Below, in pieces: positions 8,739-16,005 of a stretch of DNA of 64,000 nt; the stretch's first letter is position 1, and every line of letters begins with the position of its first letter. The position numbers and the translations under genes were made by a program. The notes below the pieces were generated by a model. The model searched no databases. It was not told the DNA's origin and saw only the letters and a program-made list of their open reading frames with translations. Source of the DNA: Salinibaculum rarum (GTDB lineage: Archaea; Halobacteriota; Halobacteria; Halobacteriales; Haloarculaceae); contig NZ_CP129992.1 of the NCBI RefSeq assembly GCF_030505615.1, positions 496,001 through 560,000 of the forward strand. Direction: 5' to 3'.

Positions 8739-9206
8739 TTACGATGGGTGAAGATTAGCAAGTACGGTATCAAGTAGGTAGTCTTCGTGCCAGTTGATGC
8801 CTTTTCGCTGATTGTTTTTTGGCTCTATATATCGAATTTCCATTTTTCCAGTCGCCGCATCTTCGATCGAGACAAGATAGTACTCATCTAATACGGGATT
8901 GTGGACGGCAAAAAAGTCGATTTTTCCTTCGTATCCCGAACGCTCATAGCCATCACTCCTCGTTCGAGTGCTAACCGTCTCGAACATTACAGTTCCCTCG
9001 GTGGGACTATCGTAAGCTGTCTTCGCCTGGATTTTGTAGAAATCGTCTGCAATTTCTACGACAAAGTCGTACGGTTCGTTGTCGTACTCGGGGATGAGTA
9101 CCGGAATATCTCGGAGCACGAACTCCGATTTCAGCAGCGCTTCTGTCGCCTGTCCACGTTTCTGTGTTTCTTCGAGTTTGTCGAAATGTGGATCGTTCTC
9201 CACCAT
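8739..9206 (-). CDS. PD-(D/E)xK nuclease-fold protein, group I intron-associated endonuclease-like
   Basis: The product has 155 residues. The nuclease core is visible: Glu23 in an N-terminal helix, Asp47 in EPYDFVVE, and a Q60-A-K62 motif in YKIQAKTA, giving the D-x(12)-QxK arrangement of this fold. It resembles the PDDEXK family named after group I intron endonucleases, which in haloarchaea is often a lone gene of unknown role. No group I intron is seen. The coding sequence is clearly more AT-rich than its neighbours, which suggests transfer. It lies about 160 bp from the 3' end of a tRNA-Asn gene, a common position for acquired DNA. Confidence 0.72.
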   Translation of the reverse strand: MVENDPHFDKLEETQKRGQATEALLKSEFVLRDIPVLIPEYDNEPYDFVVEIADDFYKIQAKTAYDSPTEGTVMFETVSTRTRSDGYERSGYEGKIDFFAVHNPVLDEYYLVSIEDAATGKMEIRYIEPKNNQRKGINWHEDYLLDTVLANLHPS

Positions 9207-9270
9207 GAAAGAAATGGCGGGTTCTAGATAGAAGTAGCTACGTCAAGGGGAGTGGAAGTGAAAGTGATAC

Positions 9271-9342
9271 CCGAGCAGTCGCTCGGAGATGAAACACCTC
9301 ACTGAGAAACGGTTGGACGCCATCATCAGACTGCGTCTGATG
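9271..9342. other. Two hairpins downstream of tRNA-Asn
   Basis: A 6-bp stem, ccgagc/gctcgg (9271-9276 with 9281-9286), and an 8-bp stem, catcagac/gtctgatg (9324-9331 with 9335-9342), lie between the tRNA and the nuclease gene. On the minus strand a short T-run (9361-9366 read in reverse) directly follows the tRNA. That run is the more likely terminator; the hairpins could belong to a 3' trailer or small RNA. Confidence 0.4.
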
Positions 9343-9368
9343 GTCCGTGTATTTTCGCAGAAAATTCA

Positions 9369-9471
9369 CGCCACCGCCAGGGCTCGAACCTGGGACAACC
9401 ACGTATCTGCGGCACGCAGACGTCCTACGCACCGTAACAGCGTGGTGCTCTACCAACTGAGCTACGGCGGC
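9369..9471 (-). tRNA. tRNA-Asn(GUU) with a 30-nt bulge-helix-bulge intron
   Basis: Read on the minus strand, exon 1 is 37 nt (9471-9435) and exon 2 is 36 nt (9404-9369), joining to a 73-nt tRNA. The acceptor stem GCCGCCG pairs with CGGTGGC, the D stem is GCTC/GAGC, the anticodon stem CCACG/CGTGG, and the T stem CCAGG/CCTGG around TTCGAGC. The loop CTGTTA-A gives anticodon GUU. The intron sits at the canonical 37/38 position. CCA is not encoded. The gene is divergent from the CCA-adding enzyme gene. Confidence 0.93.
9405..9434 (-). other. Canonical 37/38 tRNA intron (BHB motif)
   Basis: The intron folds exactly as the archaeal splicing endonuclease requires. Loop bases 32-35 (CUGU) pair with intron bases 25-28 (GCAG) as the central 4-bp helix. 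Bulge one is U36-A37-C(i1) and bulge two is A(i29)-U(i30)-A38, each cut after its second base. Intron bases 2-8 (GGUGCGU) pair with 18-24 (GCGUGCC) as a 7-bp helix with wobble pairs. No reading frame or guide-RNA box is evident. Confidence 0.88.
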
Positions 9472-9496
9472 ACGCATGACTGCGTAAACGGATTAG

Positions 9497-9503
9497 TTAA
9501 ATA
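9497..9503 (-). promoter_or_regulatory. TATA box of tRNA-Asn
   Basis: The minus-strand sequence tatttaa is centred 29 nt upstream of the tRNA 5' end at 9471, the expected spacing for an archaeal promoter. Confidence 0.7.
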
Positions 9504-9564
9504 GGCGTTTCGCTTTCCGCCCCGCATCGACACGCTTTCACGCACTTGCCGGCAACACGAGCAC

Positions 9565-10941
9565 ATGACAGACGAGTTCGATGCCGTGGTCGAGCGCGTC
9601 CGCGAGCGCGTTACGCCCACACCCGACGAGCGCGAGCAGTTGCAGGCCGTCGCCGCAGAACTCACCGAACGCGCCGAGACCGCCGTCGCCGACCTCCCGG
9701 TCGAGGCCGACATCGTCCAGGTCGGCTCGACCGCCCGACAGACGTGGATTGCCGGCGACCGCGACATCGACCTGTTCGTCTCCTTTCCGCCGGAGCTCGA
9801 CCGCGAGCAGCTAGAGGAGTACGGCCTCGACGTCGGCCACGCCGTCCTCCCCAACGGCCACGAGGAGTACGCCGAACACCCCTACGTCGTCGGCGAGTAC
9901 GACGGCTACGAGGTCGACTGTGTGCCCTGCTACGCCGTCGAGGATGCAACGCAAATCCAGTCGGCCGTCGACCGCACGCCCTTCCACACGCGCTATCTCG
10001 ACGACCGATTGACTGCCGACCTCGCCGACGACGTCCGCGTCTGCAAGCAGTTCTTCAAGGGCATCGGCGTCTACGGGAGCGACCTCCGAACGCGAGGCTT
10101 TTCCGGATTCCTGACCGAGTTGCTCGTCCTCGAATACGGTGGCTTCCGGAAGCTTATCGAGGCGGTGGCAGACTGGCACCCGCCCGTCGAGTTCGACCCC
10201 GAGGACCACGGCGAGGAATCCTTCCCGGACCCGCTGGTGGTCATCGACCCGACCGACCCCGAGCGCAACGTCGCGGCTGTGCTCTCTGAGGGGAACGTCG
10301 CCCGACTCCAGCACTTCGCCCGCGAACTGCTCGCGGCGCCCGATGAAGCGCTGTTCGAACACACCGATCCAGCGCCGCTGGACGCCGACGGCGTTCGGAC
10401 GGTCGTCGCCGACCGGAAGACGACACCACTCGCCCTCCACTTCGAGGCCCCCGACCTCGTCGACGACCAGCTCTGGCCGCAACTCGAAAAGTCTCGGACG
10501 GGTATCGCCAGCGAACTCGACCGGCGGGGGTTCGACGTGTTCCGGTCGGCCGCCTTCGCCACCGGCGAGACGGCAGTCCTCCTGTTCGAACTCGCCGTCG
10601 CCGAGCGCCCGGCAGTCGAACGCCACGACGGCCCGCCCGTCCACGTTCGGGAACACGCGACCGGCTTCTTCGAGCAGTACGACGGCGAGCGCACAGCCCC
10701 GACGGGCGGTCCACCCTACGGTCCCTACATCGACGGCGACCGCTACGTCGTCGAACGCGCACGCGAGTTCACGAACGCGGTGGACGTGCTCGCCAGCGAG
10801 GTCGTCTTCGAGACCGCGCTCGGCGCGCACGTCGAATCCGCACTCGAGGGAGGCTACGACCTGCTGGTCGGTGGCGAAATCGCGTCGCTGGCCGATGAAT
10901 TCGGCGTGCAGTTCAGAACGTACTTCGACCCGCGGCCCTGA
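9565..10941 (+). CDS. cca: CCA-adding enzyme (archaeal class I tRNA nucleotidyltransferase)
   Basis: The product has 458 residues, the usual length for the archaeal class I enzyme. It adds or repairs the 3' CCA of tRNAs without a nucleic acid template. The nucleotidyltransferase signature is VGSTARQTWIAGDRDIDLF, with Gly54-Ser55 and the catalytic Asp67 and Asp69; the third carboxylate lies in YEVDCVPCY. The central and tail domains follow. It is divergent from an intron-containing tRNA-Asn, whose transcript needs this enzyme because CCA is not encoded. Confidence 0.95.
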   Translation: MTDEFDAVVERVRERVTPTPDEREQLQAVAAELTERAETAVADLPVEADIVQVGSTARQTWIAGDRDIDLFVSFPPELDREQLEEYGLDVGHAVLPNGHEEYAEHPYVVGEYDGYEVDCVPCYAVEDATQIQSAVDRTPFHTRYLDDRLTADLADDVRVCKQFFKGIGVYGSDLRTRGFSGFLTELLVLEYGGFRKLIEAVADWHPPVEFDPEDHGEESFPDPLVVIDPTDPERNVAAVLSEGNVARLQHFARELLAAPDEALFEHTDPAPLDADGVRTVVADRKTTPLALHFEAPDLVDDQLWPQLEKSRTGIASELDRRGFDVFRSAAFATGETAVLLFELAVAERPAVERHDGPPVHVREHATGFFEQYDGERTAPTGGPPYGPYIDGDRYVVERAREFTNAVDVLASEVVFETALGAHVESALEGGYDLLVGGEIASLADEFGVQFRTYFDPRP

Positions 10942-10950
10942 CGCCGTCGA

Positions 10951-11958
10951 TTACGACCGGTCGAACTCGTCTTTCACGTCTTCGATGGTCGCGCGCGCGG
11001 CGTCCTGGAGGTCACCGTCGTCGCTCGGTGGCTGATAGCCGTCGAACACCTCGTGGACCATCCGGATACTCTCCGAGAGCGTATCGAGGCCGTAGCCACC
11101 CTCCAAGACGAATCCGAGTGCGGCGTCGGCCTCGTCTGCAATCTCTCGGACCTGCTGTGTGAGGAGGCCATAGCCCTCCGTCGAGATTCGCATCCGCGAA
11201 ATCGGGTCGTGTTTGTGCGCGTCAAAGCCCGCACTCACCAGCAACAGGTCGGGGTCAAAGTCGACCAGTTCCGGCCGGAGCAGTTCCTCGAGTGCGGCCA
11301 GATACCCAGTCTCGGTCGTGCCAACCGAGAAGGGGACGTTCAGGGTCGTCCCCTCACCGTCGCCGGTGCCGGTCTCTTCGATGTGTCCGGTACCGGGGTA
11401 CAGACCGTCCTCGTGGAACGAGGCGTAGTAGACGTCGCCGTCGTCGTAGAAGATGTCCTGGGTCCCGTTGCCGTGGTGGACGTCCCAGTCGAAGATAGCG
11501 ACGCTGTCGGCCGTTCCCTCGTCGATGACCGACTGGGCAGCGACCGCGGCGTTGTTAAAAAAGCAAAATCCCATCGCGTCGTCGACGACAGCGTGGTGGC
11601 CAGGCGGTCGCCCAAGCGCGAAGGGCGTCTGTCGGCCGTCGATGCCGTCGAGTGCCGCCTCTGCGGCCCACTCTGCGAGGCCGGCGCTCGCTCGCGCGGC
11701 ATCCCACGTCGCCTCGATGGCGACAGTGTCTGCGTCCCAGTCACCGCCGCCGTCGGCACAGAACTGCTCGAACTCGGCGACGTAGTCGGCGTCGTGAACC
11801 GCGAGGAGACGCTCTCTGCTCGCCGAGTCGGCATCGACGTACTGGACGCCGTGTCGGTCGGAAAGTGCGCGCCGAATCGCCCGAAGACGGTCGGGACTCT
11901 CCGGATGGCGCGGGCCAGTCTCGTGTTCGAGGCATGTCTCGCGGTAACCGAATTTCAT
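10951..11958 (-). CDS. Histone deacetylase / acetylpolyamine amidohydrolase family enzyme
   Basis: The product has 335 residues with an arginase-like fold. Zinc ligands are visible at Asp159 and His161 (DWDVHHGNG) and Asp246 (SAGFDAHKHDP). The catalytic His pair is His121-His122 (RPPGHHA), and a C-terminal GGYGLD carries the transition-state Tyr. The family removes acetyl groups from lysines or polyamines. The start overlaps the stop of the upstream histone gene by 4 nt (11955-11958), so the two proteins are translationally coupled, which makes chromatin or histone-linked deacetylation an attractive but unproven role. Confidence 0.9.
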   Translation of the reverse strand: MKFGYRETCLEHETGPRHPESPDRLRAIRRALSDRHGVQYVDADSASRERLLAVHDADYVAEFEQFCADGGGDWDADTVAIEATWDAARASAGLAEWAAEAALDGIDGRQTPFALGRPPGHHAVVDDAMGFCFFNNAAVAAQSVIDEGTADSVAIFDWDVHHGNGTQDIFYDDGDVYYASFHEDGLYPGTGHIEETGTGDGEGTTLNVPFSVGTTETGYLAALEELLRPELVDFDPDLLLVSAGFDAHKHDPISRMRISTEGYGLLTQQVREIADEADAALGFVLEGGYGLDTLSESIRMVHEVFDGYQPPSDDGDLQDAARATIEDVKDEFDRS

Positions 11959-12395
11959 TCGAAGTACTGCTCGAGTTCGTAGTACATTTCGACGTCCTCC
12001 GCTTTGATTGTTCGCCTCTCGGCATGGCGCGCGAGCGTCGCCGCCGCGGCCGCGACGGCATCCGCATACGCTTCGAGGATGGATGCCAGCGCGACACGGG
12101 CGTCCATCGCCACCCGGTAGGTGTCGTCAATATCGAGTCGAGCGATGCGATCGACCGGAGCAATCGGCAGTTCGAGTGTATCTTTATCGGGTGTCCTGTC
12201 GACGCCGAAATCGGGAGCCATCAGGGTCTTTCGTCCGTCTGCCGTCGCCCGCTCGGCGGCCCCCGTGGCGAGAGTCGCCCCCCGCTGTTGAATCCGGCGA
12301 GCCAGTTCTTCGGCAGCCTCCGCGCTCACCCGGAGGTCACCGGCATTCCGCCGGATAAGTTCGTCCACCGGAGCGAACGGTAACTCGACGCTCAT
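11955..12395 (-). CDS. Archaeal histone, fused doublet of two histone folds
   Basis: The product has 146 residues carrying two histone folds in one chain, as in haloarchaeal histones. Fold one spans about 4-68 and fold two about 74-146, ending with the recognisable HAERRTIKAEDVEM. It binds DNA; in haloarchaea such histones act more like regulators than bulk packaging proteins. The ATG at 12395 precedes LPFAPVDELIRR, the normal N terminus, so the upstream in-frame extension is rejected. It is coupled to the deacetylase-like gene. The acidic composition is usual for this lineage. Confidence 0.92.
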   Translation of the reverse strand: MSVELPFAPVDELIRRNAGDLRVSAEAAEELARRIQQRGATLATGAAERATADGRKTLMAPDFGVDRTPDKDTLELPIAPVDRIARLDIDDTYRVAMDARVALASILEAYADAVAAAAATLARHAERRTIKAEDVEMYYELEQYFE

Positions 12396-12501
12396 ACGCC
12401 AAAACGGGGCGGAAACCGCCTTAAGGGTTTCCGAAACGTTCAGACGGAATATCACTGGTCGTACAACACCGCCGTACTACGGTGGGAGGCCCTGACACCC
12501 C

Positions 12502-13956
12502 TCAGAACAGTTCTTCAGCGTCCAGTCGGTCGCCGTCCATCCGCCCACGGACCGTAATCTCTTCGCCCAACTGGACGTGCGCACCGGTCTCGACGGCCAT
12601 CGTCTCGGTTCCATCGTCCAGAACGACCGGCTCCCCGGTCTGGACGACCGTCCCGGTAAACTCCAGGTGCTCGCCCTCGGTCGGTTGTGTCTCCGCACCG
12701 CCCGACTCCGAGACGGCACCGCCGTCGCTCGCGGTCGCACTCTCCCCGGCGTCCCCGCCAGCGTCCTCCGCGAACGCGTCCAGTCCCGCACTCTCGCTGT
12801 CGCCGCTGGCCCCGCTGCCCTCGCCCGCGCCGGCACCGACAGTGGTCGCTGCGTCGTCGAGGACGACGACCGTCGACTGCCAGCCGGCAGAGGCTTCGAG
12901 GTCGTCCTGCCAGCCGTCGTCGATTTCGACGTCGGCGGCCAGCACCTCGTCACCCGGCGCGATTTCCTTGTCGGCCTTGGGTCCCCACAGCGCGACGCGG
13001 ATGTCCCCGGTATCGTCTTGCACGCGGATGTTCCGGACCTGCCCTTCCGACCCGTCGTCGCGGTCGAACGTGCGCTTTGGGTCCGCGGAGCGAACCACCC
13101 CAGCGATGTCGACCGTCTCCCCGATTTCGACGCCATCGATTGCCGTCGCGTTGGGGTCATAGTCGACATCGTCATCGACTCCCTCGACCGCACCGCGGTC
13201 GCCGACGTGGAGTTCGAGACTGCCCTCGCGCTCGCGGACGTAGCCGTCGACGACTTCGACGGCGTCACCCGCGTCGAGTTCGGTCGCCCGGTCGGCCATC
13301 TCGTCCCACAGCGTCACCCGGATGCGCCCCGTCTCGTCGCCAAGCGTGAGATTCGAGACGCGCCCCTCGGACCCGTCGTCGCGGTCGAACGTCCGAACCT
13401 CGTCGGTATCGAGGACGAGCCCGCGGAGGTTCACGTCCGATTGCCCCATCGAGAGCGACTCGACGGTCGCCGGGCCGTCGAGGTCCACGTCGATGTCGGC
13501 GTCGGCGTCGGGTTCGGCCTTGTCGACGCTCACTTCGAGGCCGTTGTACCCCTCCTTTGGTCGCCCCTTCACGCGGAGCACCTCGCCCTGTTCGAGTTGG
13601 CCGTCGGCGATAGATGCCGCCTGCTGGTCCCAGAAGGCCAACCGGACGCTTCCGGTTTCGTCGGCGGCTTCGACGTTGATGACGCGGCCGTCCTCGTCTT
13701 CGCCGTCGCGCTCGAACGTCCGGAGTTCCCCCACGGAGACGACCTTGGCGAGGAACTTCACCTCGTCCATCCCGGGTTCGATGTCGGAGATGGTGCCCAC
13801 CTCGTGGTCCTCGAGTTCGTGCGCGATGAGCATCGCCGCCGTCTCCTCGTCGGCGAGCCCGTCCATCTGCTCGACTTTCTGCTCGACGGCCTCCCGAAAC
13901 TCCGACTCGTCGACGTCAGTGTCGAGGTCCGCGTAGATGTCCTCAATCGCTCCCAT
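12502..13956 (-). CDS. rpa2: Single-stranded DNA-binding protein, RPA2-type with several OB folds
   Basis: The product has 484 residues. Repeated OB-fold signatures are visible: after an N-terminal helical region, units contain patterns such as RTFERDGEDEDGRVINVEAADETGSVRLAFWD, RTFDRDDGSEGRVSNLTLGDETG and RTFDRDDGSEGQVRNIRVQDDTG, and a last smaller OB fold lies at the C terminus. A Gly/Ser/Ala/Glu-rich linker occupies roughly 375-430. It coats single-stranded DNA in replication and repair. As in Haloferax volcanii, where rpa2 is essential, it is upstream of the histone and deacetylase genes. I see no zinc finger. Confidence 0.88.
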   Translation of the reverse strand: MGAIEDIYADLDTDVDESEFREAVEQKVEQMDGLADEETAAMLIAHELEDHEVGTISDIEPGMDEVKFLAKVVSVGELRTFERDGEDEDGRVINVEAADETGSVRLAFWDQQAASIADGQLEQGEVLRVKGRPKEGYNGLEVSVDKAEPDADADIDVDLDGPATVESLSMGQSDVNLRGLVLDTDEVRTFDRDDGSEGRVSNLTLGDETGRIRVTLWDEMADRATELDAGDAVEVVDGYVREREGSLELHVGDRGAVEGVDDDVDYDPNATAIDGVEIGETVDIAGVVRSADPKRTFDRDDGSEGQVRNIRVQDDTGDIRVALWGPKADKEIAPGDEVLAADVEIDDGWQDDLEASAGWQSTVVVLDDAATTVGAGAGEGSGASGDSESAGLDAFAEDAGGDAGESATASDGGAVSESGGAETQPTEGEHLEFTGTVVQTGEPVVLDDGTETMAVETGAHVQLGEEITVRGRMDGDRLDAEELF

Positions 13957-14125
13957 TACTGTCTCACACGCAGGGCTGGCGGCTGTTTAAGCGTTGTCGT
14001 TGCATCGACGACGGGCCGCAATCCGGTGGTTTTGCGCCTCTCTCGGTCGCGGTGACAGCGGCGGACTCTCATCACGAACGGGTGGTCGCGCCACCCCACA
14101 AAAAGGTCAGGTTGGCCGGGTCCAC

Positions 14126-14989
14126 TCAGGTGTCCGAGTCGGGAGCACTCACAGAGGTACTTCCGTGACCGGCGGCCATGATGCCGTCGCCGTCGTGGCT
14201 GACCGAGACACTCGACGGTGTGCCACCGTCGAACGCGAACGTCGCTTCGTAGTCGATACCGACCATCTGCTCCGTGCAGAGCCGCTCGCTTGCATCGTCG
14301 CGTTTTCTCGTCACCACGTCGACGGTCAACTGGCTGTCGTCGGCGTCGTACTCGGCCGTCCCCAGGTCGGCCGTCGTACAGCCGTCGGTGCCGACGATTG
14401 TCCCCGTCACGGTGACAGTCTCGGCATCTGTATCGAACGACGCGTCGGCCGTCCGACTTGGGCTGCTGGATTCGACCCCGGTCACGGAGAACGAACTGGC
14501 CTGGAGTCGTGGCTCGTCGGCGGGCGTCGACTCGTCGTCGTCCTCGGTGTCAGTCAGTACCGAGTCGTCGTGAGAAATCGTCACGCGCGACGGGACACCA
14601 CCCGCGAAGTCGACGGTCCCGTCAAAGTCGATGCGTCCGATACAGTCGATACACGCGTTGGCTGCTCGCTCCGTGCCGAGGTCGACGGTGAGCCAGTCGT
14701 CGTCGCGGTTGTACGTCGCCCGTGCGATAGAGACGTTGTGACATGGCGTCCCCGCCACGAGGTGCCCGGAGAAGGAGACGACGTTCGAGTCGTCGTCTAT
14801 CGAGACGCTGGCCGTCGGGTCCGCGCCGGACGAACAGCCACTCTCTGTCCGTTCGACCGTAGAGTCGGTAATCGAGACACTGTCGTCGGTCGGTTCGTTG
14901 CCGACAGCAGTCGGGTTGTCGACGATACAGCCAGCGAGCGAGCCCACACTGAGCGCGCCCGACCAGCGGAGGAACGTTCGGCGGTCCAT
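14126..14989 (-). CDS. Tat-exported lipoprotein with duplicated beta domain
   Basis: The product has 287 residues. The N terminus has a twin-arginine signal (RRTFLRW, residues 3-9) and a lipobox SLAGC with Cys21, so it should be Tat-exported and lipid-anchored on the outer face of the membrane. Two related units follow, each with paired cysteines (for example ANACIDCIGRIDFDGTVDF and SERLCTEQMVGIDYEATFAF), a GTxxC motif and a final VSHDD/VSHDG strand. An Asp/Glu/Ser-rich linker separates them. The function is not known. Confidence 0.75.
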   Translation of the reverse strand: MDRRTFLRWSGALSVGSLAGCIVDNPTAVGNEPTDDSVSITDSTVERTESGCSSGADPTASVSIDDDSNVVSFSGHLVAGTPCHNVSIARATYNRDDDWLTVDLGTERAANACIDCIGRIDFDGTVDFAGGVPSRVTISHDDSVLTDTEDDDESTPADEPRLQASSFSVTGVESSSPSRTADASFDTDAETVTVTGTIVGTDGCTTADLGTAEYDADDSQLTVDVVTRKRDDASERLCTEQMVGIDYEATFAFDGGTPSSVSVSHDGDGIMAAGHGSTSVSAPDSDT

Positions 14990-15050
14990 ATTCGAGACAG
15001 GAACTCGTATTTAAAAATCAGCGACGGAGAGTCAAATGGGCGTTTGAACG

Positions 15051-15671
15051 CTATTGCTGGATGTCCCAGTTGCCGTCCTCGTCGACTTCGACGACGGCGT
15101 TGAACAGGCCCTTGAGCGTCGCCAGCGTCTTTTTGTCGTGGGCCTCGGGGTCGATGTGGTAGTGGCCGACGCCGCCGACGGTCTTGACGCGCCCGGTGAC
15201 GACGTGGAGAAAGCGAAACGCCCGCTGGACGTCCGCGTACTGGAGCAGCGACGTAATCGAGTGAAAGGAGACGGCGATGTGTTCGTCCTCGTCGGACGCG
15301 TTGGCCATCCCCGAGAGGAGTTCGCTGAGTTCGATTCCCACGCCCGTCAAATCCGAGGGGTTTTCGACGGTTCGGACGGCCCACGCGGAGTTGTCGACGC
15401 GGGCTTCGGACTGGCCGACGGCGACGATGCCGCCACGGGACGGGTCGACTCCGACCCGTTCTGTCCAGCGGTCGACGAACTCCGTCGGTGACTCGGTGTA
15501 GGAAATCGACAGCACGTTCGTCTTCTCGGGCGGCGTCCGGGCGAGCAACTCCATTCCGGCGTTGCGACCGCGGCTACCGAGGGATGGCGCTAAGAGTAGA
15601 ATATTCGAGGCCCCATCCAGTGCGTCGAGGTCAGGAGCGCTCGGTTCCCCCGACTCGGCCCGCTCTGCCAT
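15051..15671 (-). CDS. DUF7504 family RecA-like protein
   Basis: The product has 206 residues and resembles the haloarchaeal DUF7504 family, a RecA/KaiC-like fold that lacks a usable Walker A motif (the position reads LLLAPSLGSRGRNAGMELL). The core strands NVLSISYT, GGIVAVGQ and EHIAVSFHSITSLLQYAD can be seen. The family is often found with signal-transduction or membrane genes, but no partner is clear here. A minus-strand TATA-like run at about 15693-15700 lies the right distance upstream of the ATG. Confidence 0.68.
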   Translation of the reverse strand: MAERAESGEPSAPDLDALDGASNILLLAPSLGSRGRNAGMELLARTPPEKTNVLSISYTESPTEFVDRWTERVGVDPSRGGIVAVGQSEARVDNSAWAVRTVENPSDLTGVGIELSELLSGMANASDEDEHIAVSFHSITSLLQYADVQRAFRFLHVVTGRVKTVGGVGHYHIDPEAHDKKTLATLKGLFNAVVEVDEDGNWDIQQ

Positions 15672-15778
15672 GGTTGAACCTCGGTGCGTTCCCCTATAAG
15701 AATACTGATTGCTACTATTTCGCGCGCTGGTACGCGAACCGTAACCCCTTTAGTCGATACCCTGCTACCGATTAGTGA

Positions 15779-15851
15779 GTCCGGGTAGGGTAGTGGACTA
15801 TCCTCTTGGCTTGCGGAGCCAGGGACCAGCGTTCAAATCGCTGTCCGGACG
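15779..15851 (+). tRNA. tRNA-Arg(GCG)
   Basis: A 73-nt cloverleaf. The acceptor stem GTCCGGG pairs with TCCGGAC (one G-T pair), the anticodon stem TTGGC with GCCAG, and the loop TTGCGGA gives anticodon GCG. The T stem CAGCG/CGCTG encloses TTCAAAT, and the discriminator is G. No intron is present and CCA is not encoded. A TATA-like ctttag lies near 15748-15754. The 3' end is duplicated about 120 bp downstream. Confidence 0.93.
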
Positions 15852-15975
15852 TTCTCTCTGCAGCAACTTACCGCGAGCGCAGCGAGCGGTCAGTGCTGCT
15901 GGAGACGGACGACAGCGATTTGAGCAGCGAACGAGCGAAGCGAAGTGAGTGAGTTCAAATCGCTGTCCGGACGTT
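15831..15975 (+). repeat. Duplicated tRNA-Arg 3' end enclosing a palindromic element (attachment-site scar)
   Basis: The 23-nt end of the tRNA (15831-15853) recurs exactly at 15953-15975. A third, inverted copy of part of the T arm lies at 15911-15925 with one mismatch. Between the direct copies is a hairpin with arms gcagca/tgctgc (15860-15865, 15894-15899) and accgc/gcggt (15870-15874, 15886-15890), then gagcgaagcgaagtgagtga. Direct duplication of a tRNA 3' end is the mark of tRNA-targeted integration; here only about 100 bp remain, so any element is gone. Confidence 0.75.
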
Positions 15976-16005
15976 TCTGCCGACACAAACCACCGAGCAG
16001 TCGCG

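Noticed and set aside
9324..9342. Attachment-site duplication of tRNA-Asn
   Set aside because: I looked for a copy of the tRNA-Asn 3' end between it and metY and saw none. The hairpin there is unrelated to the tRNA sequence.
8739..9370. Group I intron next to the PD-(D/E)xK gene
   Set aside because: The family name suggests it, but no group I core elements are visible. The only intron here is the protein-spliced tRNA type.
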